This document shows positions 1 through 6,196 of a stretch of DNA of 7,388 nt, in pieces (position 1 is the stretch's first letter; the number at the start of each line of letters is the position of its first letter). The position numbers and the translations under genes were made by a program. Where the stretch lies: positions 1-7,388 of the forward strand of contig NZ_CALEVF010000359.1 in assembly GCF_937920395.1 (NCBI RefSeq), given 5' to 3'. The DNA is from an uncultured Clostridium sp. (GTDB lineage: Bacteria; Bacillota; Clostridia; Clostridiales; Clostridiaceae). A model generated the notes under the pieces. The model saw only the letters and a program-made list of their open reading frames with translations, searched no databases and had not been told where the DNA came from.

Positions 1-20
1 TATAGGGAGGTATTTCAGTA

Positions 21-782
21 ATGTTTAAACTTGTAAAATATGAATTAAGAGCAAATTTTCTGACTATAGTTGGTATTTGTATAACAGTTATAGTTGCTAG
101 CCTACTTCTTATGGCAAAGAAGGGAACTTGGAGTAGTACTACTATAATTGCATTATCTGGGTGCTTAATTATTGGATCCATAATAGTAATATTTATAGCT
201 TCACTAAAAATAATTAGTAAATATTTATATGGAGACTCAGGCTACTTGTTATTTACACTACCACAGTCTGGAAAATCGATAATAACGTCAAGGCTTGTAA
301 CTGCACTAATTCAAATATCAATAGTTGTTGCTGTATCTTTCTTGATGTCTTATTTGACACTAACTGATGAAATATCATTTAGTAATATTTTTAAAGGTAT
401 TAAGATAAATTCAGTCATATTTTATTTAATTAGTTATATATGGATGATTATTTCTTTCTTAACTATAATATATTTTTGTATGATTATCGGAAAAGTAGCT
501 TTAAAAGGAAAAAAAATAGGCAAGATAGGATCTTTTGTAATTTTTATAATAATATCTTCATTAATAAGTTGGTTATCATTTAAACTTATGGTGGTATTAC
601 CACAAACATTAGATTTGACTAATTTTACAATAACCAACGGTAGTGTGTTGAATCTTAATTCAACAACATCAAACGGAGCATTTACTGTAAACATTGCTCA
701 AACTATATTTAATATTATTATTTTCATTGGATTATTTATGACCTCATCTTATTTAATAGATAAGAAGTTAGATCTCTCATAG
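21..782 (+). CDS. ABC-2 type transporter permease subunit
   Basis: A 253-residue integral membrane protein with about six hydrophobic segments (roughly residues 13-31, 41-64, 91-111, 131-156, 168-191 and 225-246). The segment around residues 68-91, reading LYGDSGYLLFTLPQSGKSII, lies between TM2 and TM3. It matches the (F/Y)G-EGYL-FTLP pattern typical of ABC-2 type permeases in small Firmicutes exporters. Such proteins pair with a separate ATPase, which should be encoded upstream of the window; the substrate cannot be read from the permease. The start is supported by AGGGAGG at 4-10, ten bases before the ATG. A terminator follows at 824-862, so this is probably the last gene of its operon. Family assignment is fairly secure; a role in antibiotic or peptide export or resistance is only a guess. 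Confidence 0.75.
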   Translation: MFKLVKYELRANFLTIVGICITVIVASLLLMAKKGTWSSTTIIALSGCLIIGSIIVIFIASLKIISKYLYGDSGYLLFTLPQSGKSIITSRLVTALIQISIVVAVSFLMSYLTLTDEISFSNIFKGIKINSVIFYLISYIWMIISFLTIIYFCMIIGKVALKGKKIGKIGSFVIFIIISSLISWLSFKLMVVLPQTLDLTNFTITNGSVLNLNSTTSNGAFTVNIAQTIFNIIIFIGLFMTSSYLIDKKLDLS

Positions 783-823
783 AATTTATTTAACTTCCAA
801 TAGTATTTTCTAAATAAATTTTT

Positions 824-862
824 AAAAGTAACACTTCCCATTTTGTGGAGTGTTACTTTTTT
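824..862 (+). terminator. Rho-independent terminator after the ABC permease
   Basis: The arms AAAAGTAACACT (824-835) and AGTGTTACTTTT (849-860) pair perfectly over 12 bp, with a 13-nt loop that can add two more pairs. The 3' arm runs directly into a T tract (857-862). It ends the transcript of the preceding gene and separates it from the malic enzyme. Confidence 0.88.
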
Positions 863-1000
863 GCATTTTAAATAATATTATTAATTTTATAGATTCCTTT
901 TCTTTAAGTAATAATGCTATTTACTCTGGTTTTAAACCGAAAATTGATTTTTTAATGACCACAAAGATTTTTTAAGTTTTTAAATATTTAATTATATTGA
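863..1000. other. AT-rich spacer upstream of the malic enzyme promoter
   Basis: This is the rest of the 306-bp gap between the permease and the malic enzyme. I see no coding potential. The only local structure is an 11-nt odd palindrome, GGTTTTAAACC, at 928-938, which is too short to call a site. Confidence 0.5.
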
Positions 1001-1028
1001 ATTTGTTGTTATAATGATATCAACAAAT
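1001..1028 (+). promoter_or_regulatory. Extended -10 promoter inside a dyad operator candidate (malic enzyme)
   Basis: A consensus -10 hexamer TATAAT (1010-1015) is preceded by TG at 1007-1008, giving the extended -10 motif TGnTATAAT. The best-spaced -35 is a poor TTTAAT (987-992, 17-bp spacer), as expected for extended -10 promoters. The -10 lies inside an inverted repeat with perfect 8-nt arms ATTTGTTG (1001-1008) and CAACAAAT (1021-1028), plus three more inner pairs. An offset reading, TTGTTAT-N4-ATATCAA (1006-1023), matches the Rex consensus TTGTTAA-N4-TTAACAA at 11 of 14 fixed positions. A repressor bound here would block the -10. The predicted transcript start is near 1022. Confidence 0.6.
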
Positions 1029-1088
1029 AAAACATAAATATTAATTATGAAAACTTATAAATAATATAACAAAGAGGAGAGATACTAA

Positions 1089-2261
1089 ATGAATTATTTT
1101 GAAGAAAGCTTGAAAATGCATGAAAAATATACTGGTAAACTTGAAATAAGATCAAAGGTAAAAATAGAAACAAAAGAGGATTTAGGACTTGCTTATACAC
1201 CTGGAGTTGCTGAACCTTGTAGAAAAATCCATGAAAAAGAAGAAAACGTATACAAATATACAGCTAAAGGAAATATGGTTGCAGTTGTTACAGATGGTAC
1301 AGCTATTTTAGGCCTTGGAGATATAGGACCTAAAGCAGGGCTTCCAGTTATGGAGGGGAAGGCAATACTATTTAAAGAATTTGCAAACGTAGATGCTTTT
1401 CCTATTTGCTTAGATACAAAGGATGTAGATGAAATCGTCCGTACAGTACAACTTATTTCTCCAGGTTTTGGTGGAATAAATTTAGAAGATATTAGCGCTC
1501 CAAGATGTTTTGAGGTAGAGGAGAAGCTTAAAAAAATATTAGATATACCAGTATTTCACGATGATCAGCATGGAACAGCTATCGTAGTTCTTGCGGGACT
1601 CATTAATGCTACTAAAGTCGTTGGAAAGAAACTTTGCGATTTAAAGGTTGTTATAAATGGTGCAGGATCTGCAGGAACAGCAATTTCAAAGCTTTTACTA
1701 AGGTCAGGAGTTAAGAATCTAATCGCTTGTGACAAGGTAGGAATACTTTACAGAGGAATGGAGAAGATTGATGATGCTAAAACGGCTCTTACAGAAATAA
1801 CTAATCCAGAAAACATAAAAGGAAATTTAAGTGATGCATTAGTAGGCGCAGATGTATTTATAGGAGTTTCAGCTCCAGGAATTGTTACAGCTGATATGGT
1901 TAAATCTATGAATAAAGATTCTATAGTTTTTGGAATGGCAAACCCAACACCTGAGATAATGCCAGATGAAGCTAAAAAAGCAGGCGCAAGAGTAGTAGGC
2001 TCTGGACGTTCTGATTATGCAAATCAAGTAAATAATGTACTTGTATTTCCAGGGTTATTCAGAGGTGCCTTAGATGTAAGAGCAAAAGAGATAAATGAAG
2101 AAATGAAGCTTGCAGCTGCTTATGCTATTGCAAATTATATAAAAGATGAAGACTTAAATGAAAATAATGTAATTCCAAGTGCACTAGATAAAGGTGTAGC
2201 AACGAAAGTAGCAGAAGCAATTTCCAAAGCTGCAAGAGATACAGGCGTAGCAAGAATATAA
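1089..2261 (+). CDS. NAD-dependent malic enzyme (malate dehydrogenase, oxaloacetate-decarboxylating)
   Basis: Cytoplasmic enzyme converting L-malate and NAD(P)+ to pyruvate, CO2 and NAD(P)H, linking C4 acids to pyruvate. At 390 residues it is the short bacterial form, without the C-terminal phosphotransacetylase domain of the long enzymes. The N-terminal malic domain has YTPGVAEPC with the catalytic Tyr36, EGKA with catalytic Lys91, and the metal ligands Glu133-Asp134 (NLEDISAP) and Asp159 (FHDDQHGT). The NAD-binding domain has the Rossmann loop GAGSAG at 191-196. Acidic Asp215 after the second strand favours NAD over NADP. ANPTPEI (284-290) and NQVNNVLVFPG (312-322) are further family motifs. 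The start has AGGAG nine bases upstream (1075-1079). It appears monocistronic with its own promoter. The cofactor preference is inferred; the family is certain. Confidence 0.95.
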   Translation: MNYFEESLKMHEKYTGKLEIRSKVKIETKEDLGLAYTPGVAEPCRKIHEKEENVYKYTAKGNMVAVVTDGTAILGLGDIGPKAGLPVMEGKAILFKEFANVDAFPICLDTKDVDEIVRTVQLISPGFGGINLEDISAPRCFEVEEKLKKILDIPVFHDDQHGTAIVVLAGLINATKVVGKKLCDLKVVINGAGSAGTAISKLLLRSGVKNLIACDKVGILYRGMEKIDDAKTALTEITNPENIKGNLSDALVGADVFIGVSAPGIVTADMVKSMNKDSIVFGMANPTPEIMPDEAKKAGARVVGSGRSDYANQVNNVLVFPGLFRGALDVRAKEINEEMKLAAAYAIANYIKDEDLNENNVIPSALDKGVATKVAEAISKAARDTGVARI

Positions 2262-2288
2262 AATAACAGGGTGTATTTGTAAAGTAAA

Positions 2289-2320
2289 GGAGGCATACCT
2301 CAAAAGAAAGATATGTCTCC
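2289..2320 (+). other. Hairpin downstream of the malic enzyme that buries an SD-like AAAGGAGG
   Basis: GGAGGCATA (2289-2297) pairs with TATGTCTCC (2312-2320) over 9 bp, with one G-T wobble and a 14-nt loop. It lies 28 nt after the malic enzyme stop and is the only obvious 3'-end structure for that mRNA. No T tract follows (the next bases are A-rich), so it is not a canonical intrinsic terminator. The left arm overlaps a near-consensus Shine-Dalgarno sequence (2286-2293) that has no start codon at a normal distance. Confidence 0.5.
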
Positions 2321-2401
2321 AAATAACAAAAAAATAAACGAAAAAAATAGTTATGGAACTTTATGTATTATAAAAAATTGTCTGAATATTAAAAAAATAG
2401 C

Positions 2402-2430
2402 TTTACAATCATATTTTATCATGGTATTAT
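2402..2430 (+). promoter_or_regulatory. Sigma-A type promoter for a candidate noncoding transcript
   Basis: TTTACA (2402-2407) and TATTAT (2425-2430) are separated by exactly 17 bp; each matches the vegetative consensus at five of six positions. The predicted start is near 2437. No gene begins within 300 bases downstream, but a strong terminator lies at 2697-2745. Confidence 0.65.
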
Positions 2431-2434
2431 ATAA

Positions 2435-2459
2435 GCAAGAAGAAGTTAATTCTTCTTGC
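2435..2459. repeat. Perfect 10-bp inverted repeat at the predicted transcript start
   Basis: GCAAGAAGAA (2435-2444) and TTCTTCTTGC (2450-2459) are exact reverse complements separated by five bases. The predicted start (about 2437) falls in the left arm. It could be a 5'-terminal RNA hairpin protecting the transcript or a DNA operator overlapping +1. No T tract follows, so it is not a terminator. Confidence 0.6.
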
Positions 2460-2471
2460 AAATCCTAATTC

Positions 2472-2549
2472 AAGATTTAATTAAAAAAAGTAATTTGGAT
2501 TAAAGAAGTACAAAGATTTAAAAGAAAATATCTAAGATTTAAGATTTAA
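2472..2549. repeat. Four direct copies of AAGATTTAA
   Basis: Exact copies start at 2472, 2513, 2534 and 2541; the last two overlap as a tandem 7-bp repeat. The first three are spaced 41 and 21 bp, close to whole helical turns. The composition is A/T-rich, so chance is a real alternative. Confidence 0.45.
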
Positions 2550-2696
2550 GGTTAAAAATTTAAAAAATTAAGTATGTTATATCAATTGTTTCAATTATAG
2601 TCAACCAAAAACAAAGTAGTATTAATGTAATTTAAACAACTGCAACAGAAGGGAAGGTGCCTTATCACAGACATAAGAAATGAATTAGGGTTTGCT

Positions 2697-2745
2697 TAAC
2701 AGTCAATTTATAGTTTTATATATAAATTGGCTGTTATAATTTTTT
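2697..2745 (+). terminator. Strong Rho-independent terminator
   Basis: Arms 2697-2712 and 2721-2736 pair over 16 bp with a single T-G wobble and an 8-nt loop, followed by TTTTTT at 2740-2745. No recognisable gene precedes it within 430 bases, which argues that it ends a noncoding transcript or works as an attenuator ahead of the pilus operon. Confidence 0.85.
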
Positions 2746-2960
2746 GTATTGAAATTAATAAAATAAAAATTATTAGAATAAAAATTAATAAAACAATGTC
2801 GATCATTATTGAGTAAACAAATTTGTTTTGCATTTAATAATATTAAGCAGCTTAAATTATAATTTAATTCAAATTCAATTTTTAAGACTTAAAAATTACA
2901 TATAGCAAATAATTTGTATTAAATTATACTATTATGTAAATAGTTAAAAGAATTTTATTA
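2746..2960. other. AT-rich noncoding stretch with three palindromes
   Basis: No coding potential is visible on either strand. It contains a 12-bp direct repeat AAATTAATAAAA (2752 and 2782), a perfect palindrome AAACAAA/TTTGTTT (2815-2828), a dyad TTAAG-CAG-CTTAA (2843-2855), and a longer dyad with arms AATTTTTAAG (2877-2886) and CTTAAAAATT (2888-2897). The last two share the half-site TTAAG and could be binding sites for one regulator upstream of pilB. In DNA this AT-rich some palindromes are expected by chance. Confidence 0.35.
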
Positions 2961-2975
2961 CCCCCTAATAAAACA

Positions 2976-2999
2976 CTAGCACGCTAGGCTATAGCTAGC
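2976..2999. promoter_or_regulatory. CTAG-rich inverted repeat cluster upstream of the pilB promoter
   Basis: CTAG occurs three times in 23 bp (2976, 2984, 2995). GCTAG (2983-2987) and CTAGC (2995-2999) form a 5-bp dyad around a palindromic GCTATAGC core (2988-2995). It ends 33 bp before the predicted pilB -35. It stands out as a GC-richer island in AT-rich DNA, which fits a protein-binding site; TTTT after it (3000-3003) makes a weak terminator the alternative. Confidence 0.35.
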
Positions 3000-3032
3000 T
3001 TTTAAAAAATTGGAAATTTTTTTTAAATGATA

Positions 3033-3061
3033 TTGCATAGGAATAACAAACAATGTATAAT
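3033..3061 (+). promoter_or_regulatory. Probable promoter of the type IV pilus operon (pilB)
   Basis: The -10 is a perfect TATAAT (3056-3061). TTGCAT (3033-3038) lies exactly 17 bp upstream as a partial -35 match. The predicted start is near 3068, leaving a leader of about 94 nt before the pilB ATG. AT-rich surroundings raise the chance of false hits, but the spacing is ideal. Confidence 0.55.
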
Positions 3062-3067
3062 ATAGAA

Positions 3068-3103
3068 AAATGTATATAATATATAAACATTATATAAACA
3101 TTT
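3068..3103 (+). other. 5'-terminal hairpin of the pilB leader
   Basis: Bases 3068-3080 pair with 3089-3103 over 13 bp with a two-base bulge (3097-3098) and an 8-nt loop. It begins at the predicted transcript start. The stem is almost all A-T, so it is weak; a role in mRNA stability is inference. Confidence 0.35.
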
Positions 3104-3161
3104 AATAGTAAAAATACAGATGAAAACAATATACATTATAGTCAATAAAGGGGCATAGCCA

Positions 3162-4850
3162 ATGAAGAATATGGCAAAAAAAAGATTGGGTGATTTATTA
3201 GTTGAAGCTGGGAAGATAACTCATGAACAACTTAATAAAGTACTTAGAAGACAGCAAGGTACTGGAAAAAGGCTAGGAGAACTTCTTATTGAAGATGAGG
3301 TTTTAACTGAAGAAGATATTTTAGAAGTTTTAGAGAAACAATTAAGCATAAAAAGAGTACGTTTAGATATGGAAGAGATGGAGCAAAAGGTTGTTCAATT
3401 AATTCCAGAAGTTATTTCAAAAAAGTATAACTTAGTCGCGTTTGGTATGGAAGAAAACAAAATAAAGATTGCCATGTCTGACCCTTTAAATATATTTGCG
3501 ATAGATGACGTTAAAATATCTTCAGGCTTTGATGTCGAAATATTTATTACATCAACAAAAGAAATTAAAAATGCAATTGATGTATATTATGCTAGTCAAA
3601 GTGCTAAAAAAGCTGCTGACGATTTATCGAAAGCTCAAGAAACAAATGAGGATAAGGAAGATAATAAAGCACAATTAGATGATATAAAAAGTGCACCAGC
3701 GGTTAGACTTGTTGATTCTATAATTAGTGATGCAATAAAACTTAAAGCTAGTGATATTCATATAGAACCTTTTGAAAGTTACATAAAAGTAAGATACAGA
3801 ATAGATGGTACTTTAAAAGAAATATCTAAATACAATAAAGATATATTTAATGCTTTTATAACTCGTATAAAAATACTCGCAGAATTAAATATTGCAGAAA
3901 AAAGAATTCCACAGGATGGTAGGATTTTAACAATTCTAGATAATAAGAAGGTAGATTTGCGTGTATCAACTTTGCCAACAATTCATGGTGAAAAGGTTGT
4001 TATTAGGGTACTAGACAGAGAAAATTTTTTGGTTGGTAAAGAAAAACTGGGTATGAATGAAGATGACTTAGAAAAAGTAGAAAGAATACTTAAAAATCCG
4101 TATGGAATAATTTTAGTTACTGGGCCTACAGGTAGTGGAAAATCAACTACCTTATATACATTATTAAGTGAATTAAATGATAACAGTAAGAATATTATAA
4201 CAGTAGAAGATCCTGTAGAGTACGTAGTAGATGGAATAAATCAAGTAAACGTAAATCCCAAGGCAGGCCTAACATTTGCATCTGGTTTAAGATCAATTTT
4301 AAGGCAAGATCCTGATGTTGTTATGATAGGCGAAATAAGGGATAATGAAACAGCGGAAATTGCTACAAGGGCTTCAATAACGGGCCATATTGTGTTAAGT
4401 ACAATACACACTAACGATGCACCTTCAGCGATTGTACGGCTTATAGATATGGACATACAACCATACCTAGTAGCAAGTGCAATAGCAGGTATAATATCAC
4501 AAAGACTTGTTAAGAGAATATGCCCAATGTGTAGTGAGATTTACGCTGCATCAGAATTTGAAAAAGAAATCTTAGGTATTCACTCGGCTGAGGAATTACT
4601 AATTCACAAAGGCAAAGGTTGTGGACACTGCAACAACAGTGGATACTCTGGAAGAATAGGTGTATATGAAATTATGGAAGTAACCCGCACACACAGAGAG
4701 TACATAATGCGTAATGCAAGTGTTGATGAAATAAGAGACATAAGCATAGAAAAAGGGATGAAAACGCTAAGAATATCTTGTACTGATTTAGTGTTAAAAG
4801 GAATGACAACAGTTGAGGAACTGGCTAAGATAGCGTTCTTGAAAGAATAA
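3162..4850 (+). CDS. pilB: Type IV pilus extension ATPase PilB with c-di-GMP-binding MshEN domain
   Basis: Hexameric cytoplasmic ATPase of the GspE/PilB family that drives pilin polymerisation through PilC. It has 562 residues, usual for PilB. The N-terminal MshEN domain shows two 24-residue motifs, R8-L9-G10 to Q31 and R37-L38-G39 to Q60, separated by five residues, which is the known c-di-GMP-binding layout. A charged linker (about 145-176) precedes the ATPase core. Walker A is GPTGSGKST (321-329) and the Asp box ITVEDPVEY (346-354). Walker B is around PDVVMIGEIRD (384-394) with Glu391, and the His box TGHIVLSTIHT (408-418). The zinc tetracysteine Cys454/457/487/490 marks an extension ATPase rather than PilT. 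AAAGGGG (3147-3153) lies eight bases before this ATG; the alternative ATG at 3171 is too far from it. PilC follows after 13 nt. Confidence 0.96.
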   Translation: MKNMAKKRLGDLLVEAGKITHEQLNKVLRRQQGTGKRLGELLIEDEVLTEEDILEVLEKQLSIKRVRLDMEEMEQKVVQLIPEVISKKYNLVAFGMEENKIKIAMSDPLNIFAIDDVKISSGFDVEIFITSTKEIKNAIDVYYASQSAKKAADDLSKAQETNEDKEDNKAQLDDIKSAPAVRLVDSIISDAIKLKASDIHIEPFESYIKVRYRIDGTLKEISKYNKDIFNAFITRIKILAELNIAEKRIPQDGRILTILDNKKVDLRVSTLPTIHGEKVVIRVLDRENFLVGKEKLGMNEDDLEKVERILKNPYGIILVTGPTGSGKSTTLYTLLSELNDNSKNIITVEDPVEYVVDGINQVNVNPKAGLTFASGLRSILRQDPDVVMIGEIRDNETAEIATRASITGHIVLSTIHTNDAPSAIVRLIDMDIQPYLVASAIAGIISQRLVKRICPMCSEIYAASEFEKEILGIHSAEELLIHKGKGCGHCNNSGYSGRIGVYEIMEVTRTHREYIMRNASVDEIRDISIEKGMKTLRISCTDLVLKGMTTVEELAKIAFLKE

Positions 4851-4863
4851 TGGGGGTGAGTAG

Positions 4864-6072
4864 GTGCCTACTTTTAAGTATAAAGTTATGGATCATCAAG
4901 GTCGAAAAATAGAAGCAACATATAAAGCTAATAGTAAAAATGAAGTGTTAGCAATGATAGAGGATAATAATTACTATCCAATTGAAATTAAAGAAGTATT
5001 AGAACGTGAGCAAAAGGATCTATTTGAATCTTTTGACAAGGTCAAAACAAAGGACTTATACATTTTTTGTAGACAATTTCACACAATGATAAATGCAGGT
5101 GCCAATATTGCTAATGCATTAGATATACTAAAAAAACAAACTGAAAATAAGAAATTAAAGAAAAGTTTATATGAAGTACATGATGATCTGCAAAAGGGAG
5201 TATCTCTTTCAGATTCAATGGGTAAACATAGAGATGTGTTTCCAGATTTACTTATAAATATGATTAATACAGGGGAAGTCAGTGGTAATCTCGATATAAT
5301 AATGAGTAGGATGGCCTCCCACTTTGAAAAAGAAAATAAAACAAATAACCAACTTAAAAGTGCTATGGTTTATCCAATGGTACTATCAGGGTTAGTAGTG
5401 GTAATAGTGGTTTTTCTTTTAACCTTTATAATGCCTACCTTTACAGGAATGTTTGCAAGCTCAGGGGTAGCGTTACCAGCACCTACGAGAATAGTTATGG
5501 GAATAAGTCAATTTATATTAACTAAATGGTACATTATAATTGTAGTTGTAGGTGGAGCAATTTATGGTATGCAGAAATATATAAATACTCCACAAGGCAG
5601 GTTATCACTAGATAAAATAAAATTGAAACTGCCAGTAGTTAAAGATCTTACAGAAAAAGCAATTGTATCTAGATTTACTAGAACTTTATCTACAGTAATA
5701 GCTAGTGGTGTACCCTTGGTACAAGCACTAGAAGTTGTGCAAAAAGTAGTGGGTAATAAAGTGGCAGAAAATGCTTTAGAAAAAATCAAGGAAAAAGTAC
5801 TAAGAGGTGTATCTTTAGCCGAAGCATTGGGATCAGAATCAATATTCCCAATGATGTTACATTCAATGATAAAAATAGGTGAAGAATCTGGTTCACTAGA
5901 CGATATATTGGATAAGACTGCAAACTTTTATGATGAGGAGCTAGAGACATCAATAAAGAAAATGACTACAATGCTAGAGCCGCTTATGATTGTAGTAATG
6001 GGAGTAATTGTAGGATTTATAGTAATTGCAATGATGCTACCAATATTTTCTATGTCTAGTACAGTTCAATAA
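4864..6072 (+). CDS. pilC: Type IV pilus inner-membrane platform protein PilC
   Basis: Polytopic membrane protein of the GspF/PilC family, which sits above PilB and couples ATPase motion to pilin insertion. It has 402 residues with the usual duplicated T2SF domains. The first spans about 66-190 and carries MINTGEVSGNLDIIMSRM (133-150). The second spans about 268-395 and carries MIKIGEESGSLDDILDKT (335-352). Transmembrane segments are near 172-192, 218-237 and 372-394. The start is GTG, supported by GGGGGTGAG at 4852-4860 (about seven bases from the core to the start) and by the family-typical N-terminus PTFKYKVMDHQG. It lies 13 nt after the pilB stop, so the two are cotranscribed and probably translationally coupled. 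The 253-nt gap that follows is highly structured and separates it from the pilin. Confidence 0.95.
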   Translation: MPTFKYKVMDHQGRKIEATYKANSKNEVLAMIEDNNYYPIEIKEVLEREQKDLFESFDKVKTKDLYIFCRQFHTMINAGANIANALDILKKQTENKKLKKSLYEVHDDLQKGVSLSDSMGKHRDVFPDLLINMINTGEVSGNLDIIMSRMASHFEKENKTNNQLKSAMVYPMVLSGLVVVIVVFLLTFIMPTFTGMFASSGVALPAPTRIVMGISQFILTKWYIIIVVVGGAIYGMQKYINTPQGRLSLDKIKLKLPVVKDLTEKAIVSRFTRTLSTVIASGVPLVQALEVVQKVVGNKVAENALEKIKEKVLRGVSLAEALGSESIFPMMLHSMIKIGEESGSLDDILDKTANFYDEELETSIKKMTTMLEPLMIVVMGVIVGFIVIAMMLPIFSMSSTVQ

Positions 6073-6079
6073 TAATTTG

Positions 6080-6189
6080 ATTAACGACATTTCAGAAGGA
6101 AAGTCTCCTACTACTATAAGTGGGAGTTAACTACCATAGCAAAATTAAAACTTCAGTGGATGTCTAAATCACATTCTGAAGTCGTTGAT
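6080..6189 (+). ncRNA. Candidate bistable structured RNA element between pilC and the pilin gene
   Basis: Fold A is a 16-bp closing helix, 6080-6097 with 6174-6189, with a two-base bulge (6089-6090) and one G-T pair. It encloses an 8-bp hairpin of CTCCTACT (6105-6112) with AGTGGGAG (6119-6126). Fold B is a local hairpin in which ACTTCAG (6150-6156) pairs with CTGAAGT (6176-6182), extended inward by GATGT (6159-6163) with ACATT (6171-6175). The strand 6174-6182 is used by both, so the folds exclude each other, as in riboswitches and attenuators. I do not recognise the sequence as c-di-GMP-I, c-di-GMP-II or another known class. The element is transcribed with pilC by read-through. The pairings are read by eye; the function is inferred. 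Confidence 0.5.
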
Positions 6190-6196
6190 ATTACAG

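Larger units (their letters stand above)
2437..2745 (+). ncRNA. Candidate ~310-nt noncoding RNA (promoter to terminator, no ORF)
   Basis: The interval runs from a good vegetative promoter to a strong intrinsic terminator and has no convincing reading frame. Local structure can be read. A 5' hairpin lies at 2435-2459. Arms 2461-2470 and 2492-2501 form a second hairpin with one T-T mismatch. An A-rich middle carries four AAGATTTAA copies. A more mixed-composition segment at 2640-2696 contains hairpin CTTAT (2661-2665) / ATAAG (2673-2677), enclosed by a possible GCAA/TTGC pairing. It could be a trans-acting small RNA or a prematurely terminated leader for pilB further downstream. I do not recognise it as 6S RNA, a T-box or a known riboswitch. 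Confidence 0.45.

Noticed and set aside
434..694. 86-codon minus-strand frame inside the permease gene
   Set aside because: It overlaps a well-supported membrane protein gene with a proper RBS and resembles no family I know; it is a shadow of the + strand gene.
2125..2322. 65-codon minus-strand frame over the malic enzyme 3' end
   Set aside because: Leu/Tyr-rich antisense translation of a conserved coding region; shadow frame.
2266..2330. Canonical terminator for the malic enzyme
   Set aside because: The 2289-2320 hairpin is followed by A-rich sequence, with no T tract on the + strand.
2313..2468. 51-codon + strand frame after the malic enzyme
   Set aside because: The SD is 19 nt away and base-paired with the start region, the composition looks random, and the frame runs through a good promoter and hairpin.
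4241..4456. 71-codon minus-strand frame inside pilB
   Set aside because: It lies across the conserved PilB ATPase motifs; shadow frame.
5562..5789. 75-codon minus-strand frame inside pilC
   Set aside because: Antisense of conserved PilC sequence; shadow frame.
3162..6072. Type II secretion or competence (comG) pseudopilus operon rather than type IV pilus
   Set aside because: The following genes are a full pilin and PilM, which occur in type IV pilus clusters and not in com operons; a PilB with the MshEN domain also fits pili.
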